Source of the DNA: Pseudoalteromonas holothuriae
GTDB lineage: Bacteria > Pseudomonadota > Gammaproteobacteria > Enterobacterales > Alteromonadaceae
Direction: 5' to 3'
DNA: 64,000 nt
Assembly: GCF_945859825.1 (NCBI RefSeq)
Contig: NZ_CAMAPC010000001.1
Location: forward strand, 310,001 to 374,000
The notes under the pieces were generated by a model, which did no database searches, had not been told where the DNA came from, and saw only the letters and a program-made list of their open reading frames with translations. The translations under genes and the position numbers were made by a program. This document shows positions 9,370 through 19,127 of the stretch, in pieces (position 1 is the first letter of the stretch; the number at the start of each line of letters is the position of its first letter).

Positions 9370-11316
9370 ATGAAGAACAAGGTTTTGATTGTCGATAGCA
9401 ATAGTGTACTAGCTATGCGCTTAAAAGTGTTATTCGAATTACTGGGGGGGGAGGTTGAACATATTCACTATCGTATGCTCTCTCAAGTGGAGGATTTAGA
9501 GCATTATGATGCAATTGCGATTGCCAATGGAATCCCTACTACTTTTCTAGACTTACTATTAAAGTTACGAAATCATGAAAAGCTCATTTTACTTGCCCCG
9601 AAACCTGATCATGCACAGCAACTTGCCTTATTTAGTCAGTTTAATAAGGCTTTGCCGAACGGTATTGTGGTTTACCCTTTTTTTTCAAATAAAGAAATTA
9701 CTAACTTATTAGAGCGGGTGTTTGAAATCGGTTCTGAAAGTCGATTAGTTTTACCAACGGTTTTACTGATTGATCACTCATTGGTACGTTTGGCTGAATT
9801 AGCGAATAGCCTCTCTGGTGCGCAGCTAAACGTGTATACCGCAGCAACAAGTTATGAGGGTATTGCACAGGCGGAGCATCAATCGATTGACTTACTCATT
9901 GCAGCCTACGAACCAGATGATAAAAGTGCGCTTGAGCTATTTGAACAATTAAAAGTATTGAATCACAGTACTCGGTGTTTACTTTACACTGAAAAAGCTG
10001 ACCAAATTGATATGCTAGAAGCAATTCGTGTTGGTGTTGATGATATCTTGATAAGCCCCTTTGAAGATGGTGACTTACTTAAGGCACTACATAAGCTTTG
10101 GCAAACAGAGTTGTTACAACGACACAATCAAGAGCTTGTAGAGCGGTTGCAAGATACAGTTGATGCGCTGATTGAAAGAGATAGTTTGTTACGTGTTATT
10201 TATAAACACACGCCAGACTCTATTGTCTTATTTAATCGAGATGGCAGTATTATAGAGGGCAATGACGCTTGTAAAGAGCTATTTGGTTGTACGCAAGAGC
10301 AAATGCAATTGAGTTCAATATTTGAACTTTTTGATGAAGAGTCGGTTGATAATTTAAAACAGAAAATGAAAGGGCTTAAAGGTCGACGTAACTTTGACTG
10401 TGAATTATTACTTACCCGCAATGAAATAGAAATTCCATTAATGGGCACTTTCAATGAAATCGATCACCATGGCGAGCTGGCTTTTTCAGTAATATTAAAA
10501 AACGTTGCACATTTGAAGAAAAAGCAGCAAGTACTAGAAGAAGCTAAAGAAGTATTAGAGGCTGAGGTTCAAGCACGAACCGCGCAACTACAAAAAGCGA
10601 AAGAGGCCGCTGAGGCTGCTAATATAAGTAAGTCAGAGTTTCTTGCCAATATGTCTCATGAATTACGCACCCCAATGCATTCAATATTAAGTTTTGCACG
10701 GTTTGGTTTAGATAAATTAAATGCCGATGCGATACCAGTAGATAAGCTGAAAAAGTATTTATCACGCATTGAAACTAGCGGTGAACGCCTATTATTATTG
10801 CTAAATAATCTGCTAGATTTATCTAAGCTTGATGCCGGACGATTTCCATTTAAACCTAATAACCATGATTTGTGTCACATTGTAAAAACATCAATAGATG
10901 ATGTCTCAGGTTCAGCCCTTGCAAAGCATATAAAATTTAAGTTTATGGCTAATAATGAGCGATTTTTTGTTTATTGTGATCAGGAGCAAATTAATCAAGT
11001 GATCCGTAACTTATTGGGTAATGCCATTAAGTTTAGCCCCAAAGGGGGGGATGTATTGATTGAATTAACCATGCAACAAGACAAAGTCATTATTGAAATT
11101 TGCGATCAAGGTGTTGGTATTCCTGATAATGAACTTAGCCAAATTTTTTCTAAATTTGTGCAAAGCAGTACCACTAATAGCGGTGCTGGTGGCACAGGTT
11201 TAGGGTTGGCTATTTGTAAAGAGTTTGTGCTGTTACACAAAGGATGTATCTATGCCACGAATAATGAGGGGCCAGGTGTCACGATGCATATTGAATTGCC
11301 AATGAACAAAAAGTAA
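9370..11316 (+). CDS. PAS sensor histidine kinase with degenerate receiver-like N-terminal domains
   Basis: The 648-residue cytoplasmic kinase has no membrane segment. Residues 1-125 and about 128-250 resemble two receiver folds (KVLIVDSNSVLAMRLKVLF; TVLLIDHSLVRLAELANSL). The second has an ALA/TYR-type strand (LLIAAYEPDD) where the phosphoacceptor Asp is expected, so phosphorylation there is doubtful. A PAS domain follows (about 275-380), then a coiled coil (about 385-420), HisKA with His430 in NMSHELRTPMHS, and HATPase with the N box near Asn551, DQGVGIP and GTGLGLAI. The receiver gene follows after 75 bases. The signal is unknown. Confidence 0.9.
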   Translation: MKNKVLIVDSNSVLAMRLKVLFELLGGEVEHIHYRMLSQVEDLEHYDAIAIANGIPTTFLDLLLKLRNHEKLILLAPKPDHAQQLALFSQFNKALPNGIVVYPFFSNKEITNLLERVFEIGSESRLVLPTVLLIDHSLVRLAELANSLSGAQLNVYTAATSYEGIAQAEHQSIDLLIAAYEPDDKSALELFEQLKVLNHSTRCLLYTEKADQIDMLEAIRVGVDDILISPFEDGDLLKALHKLWQTELLQRHNQELVERLQDTVDALIERDSLLRVIYKHTPDSIVLFNRDGSIIEGNDACKELFGCTQEQMQLSSIFELFDEESVDNLKQKMKGLKGRRNFDCELLLTRNEIEIPLMGTFNEIDHHGELAFSVILKNVAHLKKKQQVLEEAKEVLEAEVQARTAQLQKAKEAAEAANISKSEFLANMSHELRTPMHSILSFARFGLDKLNADAIPVDKLKKYLSRIETSGERLLLLLNNLLDLSKLDAGRFPFKPNNHDLCHIVKTSIDDVSGSALAKHIKFKFMANNERFFVYCDQEQINQVIRNLLGNAIKFSPKGGDVLIELTMQQDKVIIEICDQGVGIPDNELSQIFSKFVQSSTTNSGAGGTGLGLAICKEFVLLHKGCIYATNNEGPGVTMHIELPMNKK

Positions 11317-11391
11317 AACGTTTGCATTCGCATAAAGCTAAAACCAGAGCTATAAATACTAAAGGCAATAAACGATACAAGGAGTTTATAT

Positions 11392-12531
11392 ATGGCATTG
11401 CAACGTGTTTTAGCTGTGGATGATGAACCATTTAATCTTGAAATTATAGAAGAAATTCTTGAGGATTTAGATTTTGAACTTAGAACCGCAGCCAGTGGAC
11501 CTGAGTGTTTAGATATGCTTGAGGAGTTTAACCCTCAAGTTATTTTATTAGATGTAAGTATGCCGAAAATGAACGGCTACGAGGTATGCCGCGCGATAAA
11601 ATCTAATCCTGATACAAGTCACATTGTGGTTATGTTTGTTTCCGCAAGAGGGTCGGTTGAGGAACGGATGGAGGGATATTCTGTGGGGGCTGAAGACTAT
11701 ATCGTTAAGCCTTTTGGCCAAGGAGAATTAACCGCAAAATTGCTTAAACTTGGGCATATGTTATTAGAGAAAGATATTTTAGAGCAACAAGTTGAAGATG
11801 CGACAACCACTGCATTTAGCGCAATGGCAACGAGCAGTGAAATGGGACAAATTGTTAATTACATCGAAAATATTGCTAATATTGATGATGTTACTACGCT
11901 TGCAAAGGCGTTGATAAATTGCATGTCTAATTTTGGTTTAAGTTGTAACATCGAGTTTAGAATAAATGATGAGCAGTTTCATCACGCCACATCAGGAATG
12001 TGTTCCCCCATTGTGCTTGAGTTATTCGAAATTTTAAAATCAAAAGGGCGATTACATGAGTTTACCAGCCGTATTTTAGTGAATTTCGACTATATTAGTG
12101 TATTGGTGCTTAATATGCCTGAAGGTGATAGCGAAAAGCATGGTCGAATTCGGGATCATATTTGCTTTATTGTTAGTGTCACTGAGCAACAACTACTCGC
12201 AATTTTAACCCGCAATGAGCTATGTCAACAGCAACAAAACCTTAACGGTGCCATTGCGATGATTAGCAGTAAATTCAAAGGGCTTATGTTACTACTGGAT
12301 AATAATCGCAAACAAAATGAGGCCGTATTTAAAGGGTTACAAGAACAGTTTGAGCAGCGTATTCCGACCATGGGGCTGGACGAAGATCAGGAGTTGTTTA
12401 TCTATAATAAGGTAGATAATGCGATTCAAAAGTCGGTTGCCAGAGAAGAAGCGCTTATTCAAGTAAGGGCCGCGTTTTCAGAAATTGAGTCTGATTTAAC
12501 CGCATTAAGTAACAAGGTTGATGAGAAGTAA
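11392..12531 (+). CDS. Response regulator with uncharacterised C-terminal region
   Basis: Residues 1-125 are a canonical receiver: VDDEP, phosphoacceptor Asp54 in LLDVSMPKMNGYE, and Lys106 in YIVKPF. The remaining 250 residues (total 379) have no helix-turn-helix, GGDEF, EAL or HD motif that I can see. They are predicted helical with a possible GAF-like stretch around 155-280 and a coiled-coil-rich end (ALSNKVDEK). It probably pairs with the kinase 75 bases upstream. Output may be by protein interaction. A clear AAGGAG precedes the ATG. Confidence 0.88.
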   Translation: MALQRVLAVDDEPFNLEIIEEILEDLDFELRTAASGPECLDMLEEFNPQVILLDVSMPKMNGYEVCRAIKSNPDTSHIVVMFVSARGSVEERMEGYSVGAEDYIVKPFGQGELTAKLLKLGHMLLEKDILEQQVEDATTTAFSAMATSSEMGQIVNYIENIANIDDVTTLAKALINCMSNFGLSCNIEFRINDEQFHHATSGMCSPIVLELFEILKSKGRLHEFTSRILVNFDYISVLVLNMPEGDSEKHGRIRDHICFIVSVTEQQLLAILTRNELCQQQQNLNGAIAMISSKFKGLMLLLDNNRKQNEAVFKGLQEQFEQRIPTMGLDEDQELFIYNKVDNAIQKSVAREEALIQVRAAFSEIESDLTALSNKVDEK

Positions 12532-12612
12532 TAAGGTGTAGTAAAGGGTATTTGAGGCAGCTGTCTTAGTGATACCTGAAACTAGGGGTTGTTGATTTTG
12601 CTGTGTGTTTTT

Positions 12613-12712
12613 ACAGCAGTCATTCGGGTATTTTCCCAAGGCAGAACCTGTATCCACAGTTATTCTATGTAAGCTAGGTGATAATGTAGAAAAAATGCCC
12701 GAATGGCGCTGT
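12613..12712. repeat. 100-bp imperfect terminal inverted repeat between receiver gene and queG
   Basis: The left arm ACAGCAGTCATTCGGGTATT and right arm (read on the other strand) ACAGCGCCATTCGGGCATTT match over about 22 bases with one gap and few mismatches. They enclose about 55 bases. The rest of the 325-base gap (12532-12856) shows no gene. It may be a small non-autonomous element or a long RNA hairpin. It is unrelated to the ATACCAAT family. Confidence 0.45.
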
Positions 12713-12856
12713 CCAAAGGCTCCAATTAAAGGGTTCCACTATTTTGTCATTCGTAACTGACATAACTATTATGCTGTATTGCTTATTTCGCGTAATGAAA
12801 GCCTTTGATTTGAAAAAATTCATACCTCAAAGAACAACAGCCCTTAAGCTTTTTTA

Positions 12857-13990
12857 CTAAGCATCTCTAGGTAGGCCTTTTTCGATGATTCGAATGAGGC
12901 GGGCTGCCTTTCTATGTGCTTGTGGTTGTTTAGAATGCTGTTGTTGCAGAGCCCATAAAATATGCTCTTTAACAAGTTCAGATGAATTTGGTAGACTTGC
13001 GTTCAATGCGTTCACTATTTGCTCACTATATGGTGCATTTCCTAAGCCAACAGCGAGATTTCGAAGCCATCTTTGGTGACCAATTCGGCGTATTGGGCTG
13101 CCTTCTGTTGCGGTTAAGAATGTTTTCTCATCCCAGTTAAAAAGCTCGATGAGCGTTTTATCTTTAAGCTGAGTGCGTGGAGAAAAATCCGCCTCTTTAG
13201 TGAGCTGTCCAAAGCGATTCCAAGGGCATACAAGTTGACAATCATCGCACCCATATATGCGATTGCCAATAAGTGAACGATATTGCTCTGGTATCGCACC
13301 TTGCAATTCAATTGTTAAATACGAGATGCACTTGCGCGCATCAACTACGTAAGGCTCAACAATTGCCCCTGTAGGACAAAGTGTTATGCAGGCATTACAT
13401 TTACCACATCCTTCAAACTTGTCAGGCTGATCAATAGGTAATGGAATATCAACAAACAGCTCTCCTAAGAAAAACCAAGACCCAGCTTGTTTTTGGATCA
13501 GTAAAGAGTTTTTACCTCGCCAGCCAAGACCTGCTTTTTCTGCAAGTTGCCTCTCTAGTACGGGGGCTGAGTCTACAAACGGACGAAAGCCAAGCTCTTT
13601 ACTATGCTCGGCGATTTTCTGCCCTAGTTGCTTGAGACGACTTCTCATTACTTTATGGTAATCACGCCCTAGCGCATAGCGGCTAATATAGGCTATTTCT
13701 TTATTTTTTAAAGCGTGTGCAAAGCTGGCATCGGCGGGTAAATAATTCATTCTAACGCTAATTACACGTTGCGTACCAGGGACCAATTCCGCTGGTCGCG
13801 CTCTTTTCATGCCATGCGAAGCCATGTAAGACATGTCACCGTGATAGTCGTTATCTAACCAACGTTGTAATTGAGCTTCATGTTTAGATAAGTCGATGTC
13901 GGTGATACCTATACTGGCAAATCCGAGCTCTTTACCCCATTGCTTAATTTTTGTTGTCAGTTCAATATAATTAATACTATTTGTTGTCAC
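12857..13990 (-). CDS. queG: Epoxyqueuosine reductase (QueG)
   Basis: QueG is the cobalamin-dependent iron-sulfur reductase that makes queuosine in tRNA from epoxyqueuosine. The 377-residue protein matches the family: IKQWGKELGFASIGITD at the start, YHGDMSYMASHG, the first cluster in CGKCNACITLCPTGAI (about residues 194-209), the second in GCDDCQLVCPWNRF (about 247-260), and C-terminal HEAT-like helices. The start codon is GTG. It is head-to-head with nnr, with only three bases between the start codons and no obvious ribosome site. Confidence 0.95.
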   Translation of the reverse strand: MTTNSINYIELTTKIKQWGKELGFASIGITDIDLSKHEAQLQRWLDNDYHGDMSYMASHGMKRARPAELVPGTQRVISVRMNYLPADASFAHALKNKEIAYISRYALGRDYHKVMRSRLKQLGQKIAEHSKELGFRPFVDSAPVLERQLAEKAGLGWRGKNSLLIQKQAGSWFFLGELFVDIPLPIDQPDKFEGCGKCNACITLCPTGAIVEPYVVDARKCISYLTIELQGAIPEQYRSLIGNRIYGCDDCQLVCPWNRFGQLTKEADFSPRTQLKDKTLIELFNWDEKTFLTATEGSPIRRIGHQRWLRNLAVGLGNAPYSEQIVNALNASLPNSSELVKEHILWALQQQHSKQPQAHRKAARLIRIIEKGLPRDA

Positions 13991-13993
13991 GGA

Positions 13994-15487
13994 ATGTTTA
14001 TCTTGGAAGCTAAATACACCACTAATTTACCACAGGTTGCTTATAGTGCCCAACAAGTACAGCAATATGAAGCACAAGCGGCACAAAACAGCGGTACTCA
14101 ACTCTCTCATCTTATGCAGCGTGCAGGAGAGGCATTATTTTCATGGTTTGAATATGACCAAGTCAGTGCTCAACATGTACTCTTGCTAGTTGGCAAAGGA
14201 AACAATGCTGGAGATGCATATGTGTTAGCTAAATTATTACATCAGTCAGGACGTAACGTATGTGTATTTAGTCTATATGACCCTGCATTACTAAGCGGGG
14301 ATGCTAAAGATGCATACCATGAAGCATGTAAGCATAGTATTACGGTTGTAATGGAACGTCCAAAGATAAGTGATTTTTGTGTCATTGTTGATGGTGTTTT
14401 CGGCACAGGTTTTAGAGGCGATTTATCAAATGACATACAAGCCTTATTTAAAGAGTGTGCAAACACCCGTGCTAAATGCCTGAGTATAGATGTGCCAAGT
14501 GGTATTAATGGGACGACTGGTATAGTTGCAAAGGGGGCCTTTTGTGCCGATGTGACGATCACTTTCATTGCATTAAAGCAAGGATTACTAACTGGCACAG
14601 CTAAAGGGTTCTGTGGGCAATTACTTTATGCATCTTTGGCTGTCGAAGATGCATTTTATCAACTTACTCCTCCAAGCGCCGTTTATATGGATCATACAGC
14701 CCTGTTTGTAGAGTTAGAAAAGCGTCCTTTAGATAGTTATAAAAATACGTGTGGGCATGTACTTTTAGTGGGGGGCAATAAGGGAATGGCAGGTGCCATA
14801 CGTTTGGCATCAGAAGCTGCACTTCGAAGCGGGGCAGGATTAGTGACGGTGGCGACACACCCTGACAATGTTGCAAGCGTTTTGCAAGGGCGGTATGAGT
14901 TGATGGTGCATGGCATTCAAAATGCTTCAGAGTTATCCATACTGATGTCAAAAGCAGATATTATGGTAATTGGTCCTGGCCTTGGGCAGGATGAGTGGGC
15001 TCAGGCGATATTTACAAGTAGTTTAGGGTTTGCAAAACCCGTGGTGTGTGATGCTGATGGCTTAAATTTATTGGCTAAAACTAAATTACGTTTTGACAAT
15101 GCAATATTAACCCCTCATTTTGCAGAGGCAAAGAGGCTGGCCTGTGATTTTGAGACTATTGATGTGTTTAATCGTTTTGAATTAGCTTCACATTTAGCTA
15201 AAACCTACAAAGCTACATTGGTACTTAAAGGGCCGGGAACACTGACTGTGAGTGAAGAATGTATAAATATCAACCGTTCAGGATGTGCTGCGATGGCAAG
15301 CGCTGGGATGGGGGATGTTTTATCTGGTATAATTGGCGCTTTGCTTGCTCAAGGCATGAAGCCGTTTGCTGCAACTAGTTTAGCTGTGTATATTCATGGC
15401 TTAGCTGCGCAAATTGCAGCAAAGGAGGGGGAAAGAGGATTGCTTGCTAGCGATTTGTTTGTGCATATTCGACGTTTATTGGGGTAA
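13994..15487 (+). CDS. nnr: Bifunctional NAD(P)H-hydrate epimerase / ADP-dependent dehydratase
   Basis: Nnr repairs hydrated NAD(P)H. The N-terminal YjeF/epimerase domain (about residues 10-220) shows VGKGNNAGDAYVLAKLL, DGVFGTGFRGDLS and SIDVPSGING. The C-terminal ribokinase-like dehydratase domain (about 230-495) shows HVLLVGGNKGMAGAIRLAS, VIGPGLGQDEW, LTPHFAEAKRL and AMASAGMGDVLSGIIGALL. The frame is open from 13940, but that part lies inside the divergent queG, so the ATG at 13994 (497 aa) is preferred. tsaE follows after two bases, an arrangement shared with E. coli. Confidence 0.93.
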   Translation: MFILEAKYTTNLPQVAYSAQQVQQYEAQAAQNSGTQLSHLMQRAGEALFSWFEYDQVSAQHVLLLVGKGNNAGDAYVLAKLLHQSGRNVCVFSLYDPALLSGDAKDAYHEACKHSITVVMERPKISDFCVIVDGVFGTGFRGDLSNDIQALFKECANTRAKCLSIDVPSGINGTTGIVAKGAFCADVTITFIALKQGLLTGTAKGFCGQLLYASLAVEDAFYQLTPPSAVYMDHTALFVELEKRPLDSYKNTCGHVLLVGGNKGMAGAIRLASEAALRSGAGLVTVATHPDNVASVLQGRYELMVHGIQNASELSILMSKADIMVIGPGLGQDEWAQAIFTSSLGFAKPVVCDADGLNLLAKTKLRFDNAILTPHFAEAKRLACDFETIDVFNRFELASHLAKTYKATLVLKGPGTLTVSEECININRSGCAAMASAGMGDVLSGIIGALLAQGMKPFAATSLAVYIHGLAAQIAAKEGERGLLASDLFVHIRRLLG

Positions 15488-15489
15488 CC

Positions 15490-15960
15490 ATGAGTAATAC
15501 TTTTAGTCAGCATTTGGCCGATGAGGCACAAACGGTGGCTATGGGCACACGCCTGTGTAAATATATTAAAGAAGGTGCAGTGTTGTTTTTACATGGCGAC
15601 TTAGGTGCTGGTAAAACAACGTTATCGCGCGGTATAGTTCAAGGTATGGGGCACACTGGTAAAGTAAAAAGCCCAACATACACTTTAGTTGAACCCTATG
15701 ATCTTGATGATGTCTCAATATATCATTTTGATTTATATCGATTGGGAGATCCTGAAGAACTTGAGTATATGGGTATTAGAGACTATTTCAGCACCAATGC
15801 TATTTGTATTATTGAATGGCCAGAAAAAGGGCATGGGTTTATTCCGAACTCAGATTTAGATGTTGATATGGCATATGATGGTCAACAACGAATAATTACT
15901 TTGTCTGCAAACAGTGAGCGCGGACAAATAATCATAAATCAATTAGGACAAGATGCGTAG
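15490..15960 (+). CDS. tsaE: tRNA threonylcarbamoyladenosine biosynthesis ATPase TsaE
   Basis: TsaE is the ATPase partner of TsaB-TsaD in making the t6A modification on ANN-decoding tRNAs. The 156-residue protein has the Walker A LHGDLGAGKTTLSRG (about residues 34-48), VKSPTYTLVEPY, and IYHFDLYRLGDPEELEYMGI, all typical. The ATG is two bases after the nnr stop, and the 3' end overlaps amiB by eight bases, which suggests translational coupling. Confidence 0.96.
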   Translation: MSNTFSQHLADEAQTVAMGTRLCKYIKEGAVLFLHGDLGAGKTTLSRGIVQGMGHTGKVKSPTYTLVEPYDLDDVSIYHFDLYRLGDPEELEYMGIRDYFSTNAICIIEWPEKGHGFIPNSDLDVDMAYDGQQRIITLSANSERGQIIINQLGQDA

Positions 15961-17290
15961 TACAGGGTATGTGTTAACTTTATTATTTAGCATTATTTTT
16001 ATGGTGCTTAGCTTTGCTGTGCAGGCAAAAAATGATATTCAAGGCGTGCGAGTTTGGCCTTCTCCAGATAGCACACGGGTGGTGTTTGATTTATCGGATA
16101 AGCCAGATTTCAGCTATTTTATGCTGAAAAACCCGCTTCGCCTTGTTGTTGATTTTAACAATACAAATAAAGCCAAAAGCCTTCCTGCTATTCCTGTTGA
16201 ACACCGTTTAATTAAAAAGCTGCGATACTCCAAGGCTAAAAACCAAAACGCCACGCGTATGGTATTTGAGCTTACCAGTAGTGTAAAACCTGTTATTTTT
16301 GCATTAGCACCCACAGCACCTAAAAAAGATCGGCTTGTTATTGATTTATATGCGAAAAAAACAAGCTTATATAGTAATGAGAAGAACACCAGTAAAAAAC
16401 GCGATAGATTGGTTGATAGAGATATTATTATTGCTATTGATGCAGGGCATGGCGGGGAAGACCCCGGCTCTATTGGGCCCTCTGGCACATATGAAAAAAA
16501 TGTTACTCTACCAATTGCCAAACGTTTAGCACGTTTAATAGATAAACAGCAAGGCATGAAAGCGCGCTTAACTCGTACCGGTGATTACTACTTAAAGCTT
16601 CATACTCGCTCTAATAAAGCACGCGAGAAAAGAGCTGATTTTTTTGTCTCTATTCATGCTGATGCATTTTCCAGCCCAGGCCCTAGTGGGTCATCAGTGT
16701 GGGTGTTGTCTTTGCGAAGAGCTAACTCAGAAATAGGTAAGTGGTTAGAAGATAAAGAAAAACACTCACAACTTTTAGGTGGTGCTGCAGAGTTAATTAA
16801 AGATACTGCAAACGAAAAGTATTTGGCAAAAGCTTTATTAGATATGTCAATGGATCACTCGATGAAAACGGCATTACAAGTTGCTGATGAAGTCGTCAGT
16901 GAACTAAAAAAAGTAACTAAACTCCATAAGAAGCGCCCACAATCTGCAAACTTTGGTGTTCTTAAATCACCAGATATACCATCAATTTTGGTTGAAACAG
17001 GATTTATCTCGAACCCTAAAGAAGAACGTTTATTGAAATCGGGCAATCACCAAGAAAAGCTTGCTCGTGCAATTTTTAAATCGATTAAAAACTACTATAA
17101 GCGCAACCCCCCTGATGATTCTTTGTTTGCAAGGCTAAAAGAGCCCGCAGAACACGTTGTTAAAAGTGGTGAGTCGTTAAGTGTATTGGCAAATAGATAT
17201 GGCATATCAATCGCCGCGCTTAAAAGAGCCAACAAACTTACCAAAGATACGTTGTTTATAGGTCAAGTTCTGACAATTCCAAAGGCATAA
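15953..17290 (+). CDS. amiB: N-acetylmuramoyl-L-alanine amidase with AMIN and LysM domains
   Basis: AmiB-type zinc amidases split septal peptidoglycan in the periplasm under EnvC/FtsEX control. The 445-residue product has a signal peptide (about residues 1-25, ending VQAKN), an AMIN domain (about 30-130), Amidase_3 (about 155-385) with zinc and catalytic residues in AIDAGHGGEDPGSIGP, SIHADAF and LVETGFISNPKEE, and a C-terminal LysM (about 400-445; VKSGESLSVLANRYGIS). Its start overlaps tsaE by eight bases, and mutL follows immediately, as in the E. coli superoperon. Confidence 0.95.
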   Translation: MRSTGYVLTLLFSIIFMVLSFAVQAKNDIQGVRVWPSPDSTRVVFDLSDKPDFSYFMLKNPLRLVVDFNNTNKAKSLPAIPVEHRLIKKLRYSKAKNQNATRMVFELTSSVKPVIFALAPTAPKKDRLVIDLYAKKTSLYSNEKNTSKKRDRLVDRDIIIAIDAGHGGEDPGSIGPSGTYEKNVTLPIAKRLARLIDKQQGMKARLTRTGDYYLKLHTRSNKAREKRADFFVSIHADAFSSPGPSGSSVWVLSLRRANSEIGKWLEDKEKHSQLLGGAAELIKDTANEKYLAKALLDMSMDHSMKTALQVADEVVSELKKVTKLHKKRPQSANFGVLKSPDIPSILVETGFISNPKEERLLKSGNHQEKLARAIFKSIKNYYKRNPPDDSLFARLKEPAEHVVKSGESLSVLANRYGISIAALKRANKLTKDTLFIGQVLTIPKA

Positions 17291-17296
17291 TTGGTT

Positions 17297-19126
17297 ATGA
17301 GTATTGAGATTTTACCCGCACGGCTCGCTAACCAAATTGCCGCTGGTGAAGTAGTTGAACGTCCCGCTTCGGTTGTTAAAGAGTTGGTAGAAAATAGTAT
17401 TGATGCAGGCGCAACTCGAATTCACATTGATATTGAACGTGGTGGCCATAAACTTATTCGTATTCGTGATGATGGTAAAGGTATAATCAAAGATGAGTTG
17501 ACTTTAGCACTATCTCGTCATGCTACGAGTAAATTAAAAAGTTTAGATGATTTAGAGTGTATCGCGTCATTGGGTTTTCGTGGTGAGGCACTCGCGTCGA
17601 TTAGTTCTGTGTCACGGTTAACGCTTAGTTCAAAACCTGCTGAGCAGGAAACGGCTTGGCAAGCGTTTGCTGAAGGGCGTGATATGGCTGTTCAAGTACA
17701 ACCTACCGCGCATCCAGATGGCACAACCATCGAAGTTAAGGATCTATTTTTTAATACCCCAGCTCGGCGTAAGTTCTTACGTACCGAGAAAACTGAATTT
17801 AGTCATATAGATGAGCTGGTCAAACGAATTGCGTTGAGTCGTTTTGATGTGGCAATTACATTAACGCATAATCAAAAAGTGATACGCCAGTATCGTGCTA
17901 GTAGTAAAGAGCAGGGCGTAAAACGTGTGGCGCAAGTAGCTGGCAAAGTATTTGAACAGCAAGCTACATATATAGAGTCTGGTGCTGAAGGCTTGATGTT
18001 GTATGCTTGGGTATTACCTGTTGGGTGCTCAAGCAGCGCTCAGTATACCTATGTAAATGGCCGAATGATGCGCGATAAGTTAATTTTGCACGCTATTCGT
18101 CAAGCCTTTGAAGAGGTAATAGGCGAGCAAGATGTACCAGGTTTTGTGGTGTATTTAGAAATAGACCCAAGACAAGTCGATGTTAACGTTCACCCAGCAA
18201 AGCATGAAGTTCGTTTTCACCAAGCGCGCTTGGTGCATGATTTTATTGTACAAGCAATTAAACAAACGGTGACATCCCAAACAGATGACTTAGTAATGCA
18301 ACAAAATGAGTCACAAATATCAGACGTTGAGCATCAAACATATCGAAGTGAATTACAGCCTGTCAGGACGTCGCAACCTTCTGAGCTTGTTAACGTTGCA
18401 TCTTCCCAAGCCTTGAGCCACTCAGCGGATAAAGAACTAAAGGGGCGAGTTGGGACAGGTGCATCATCAAGAAGCAAAAATGAACCTACACAGCGCCAAT
18501 ATAATGTTAATCAACTTTATCAAGGGCTAAGTCATTCGCAAGCGAGTGAGTTTGATATTCCATTAACACAACTAATCGAACATCAGCAACCTATTCAACA
18601 AACTAAGCTACTGGTTATTGAAGGTGGTGTTGCACTTTTATCGAAACAGCAACAGCTTTTGGTTTCTCATTGTAAATATGCCTTGCAAATTTATTGGACA
18701 AGTCAGCTAGAGCAGGATGCCAGTTTACCCAGTAAAGCTTTGCTATTACCTGTTCGAGTGAATTTAGAAAAAGATGAACTTGCACATCTATTGCTACAAG
18801 AGTCCTGGTTAACCTTGCTTGGCTTTGATATACAATTGTTTGAGCGCTATATTATGGTAAAAAAACTACCAATTAGTTTGTATAGTATTGATGTAGGGGT
18901 TTTTATTTCTGAAGTTCTGAATGCTTGTAAAAACGATTTACAGCACATGGAACAGTGGCTTGAATGGTTAGTCGCTCAGACTCCTAAGCGTTATTATTTG
19001 AGTGAGCATTTTGCTAAGGCTCAACAATATATAGAAAAAAGTCAAAAATGTTTGGCGCGTATTCAGGAAAAAGCAGTTAAAATACAGAGCAAGACGTTTT
19101 TACAATTACTACCACAAGAGTTTTAG
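17297..19126 (+). CDS. mutL: DNA mismatch repair protein MutL
   Basis: MutL is the GHL ATPase that couples MutS mismatch recognition to strand incision. The N-terminal ATPase shows [27 protein letters not shown] and [11 protein letters not shown]. Then comes a variable linker (about residues 335-425), rich in Ser/Gln, and a C-terminal dimerisation domain. I see no DQHA(X)2E(X)4E endonuclease motif, consistent with a MutH-dependent system. The frame is open from a TTG at 17291, but the ATG at 17297 gives the usual [19 protein letters not shown] (609 aa). Confidence 0.96.
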   Translation: MSIEILPARLANQIAAGEVVERPASVVKELVENSIDAGATRIHIDIERGGHKLIRIRDDGKGIIKDELTLALSRHATSKLKSLDDLECIASLGFRGEALASISSVSRLTLSSKPAEQETAWQAFAEGRDMAVQVQPTAHPDGTTIEVKDLFFNTPARRKFLRTEKTEFSHIDELVKRIALSRFDVAITLTHNQKVIRQYRASSKEQGVKRVAQVAGKVFEQQATYIESGAEGLMLYAWVLPVGCSSSAQYTYVNGRMMRDKLILHAIRQAFEEVIGEQDVPGFVVYLEIDPRQVDVNVHPAKHEVRFHQARLVHDFIVQAIKQTVTSQTDDLVMQQNESQISDVEHQTYRSELQPVRTSQPSELVNVASSQALSHSADKELKGRVGTGASSRSKNEPTQRQYNVNQLYQGLSHSQASEFDIPLTQLIEHQQPIQQTKLLVIEGGVALLSKQQQLLVSHCKYALQIYWTSQLEQDASLPSKALLLPVRVNLEKDELAHLLLQESWLTLLGFDIQLFERYIMVKKLPISLYSIDVGVFISEVLNACKNDLQHMEQWLEWLVAQTPKRYYLSEHFAKAQQYIEKSQKCLARIQEKAVKIQSKTFLQLLPQEF

Positions 19127-19127
19127 A

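Noticed and set aside
16114..16557. 147-codon minus-strand open frame inside amiB
   Set aside because: Opposite-strand shadow of a well-supported amidase gene; composition follows amiB codons.
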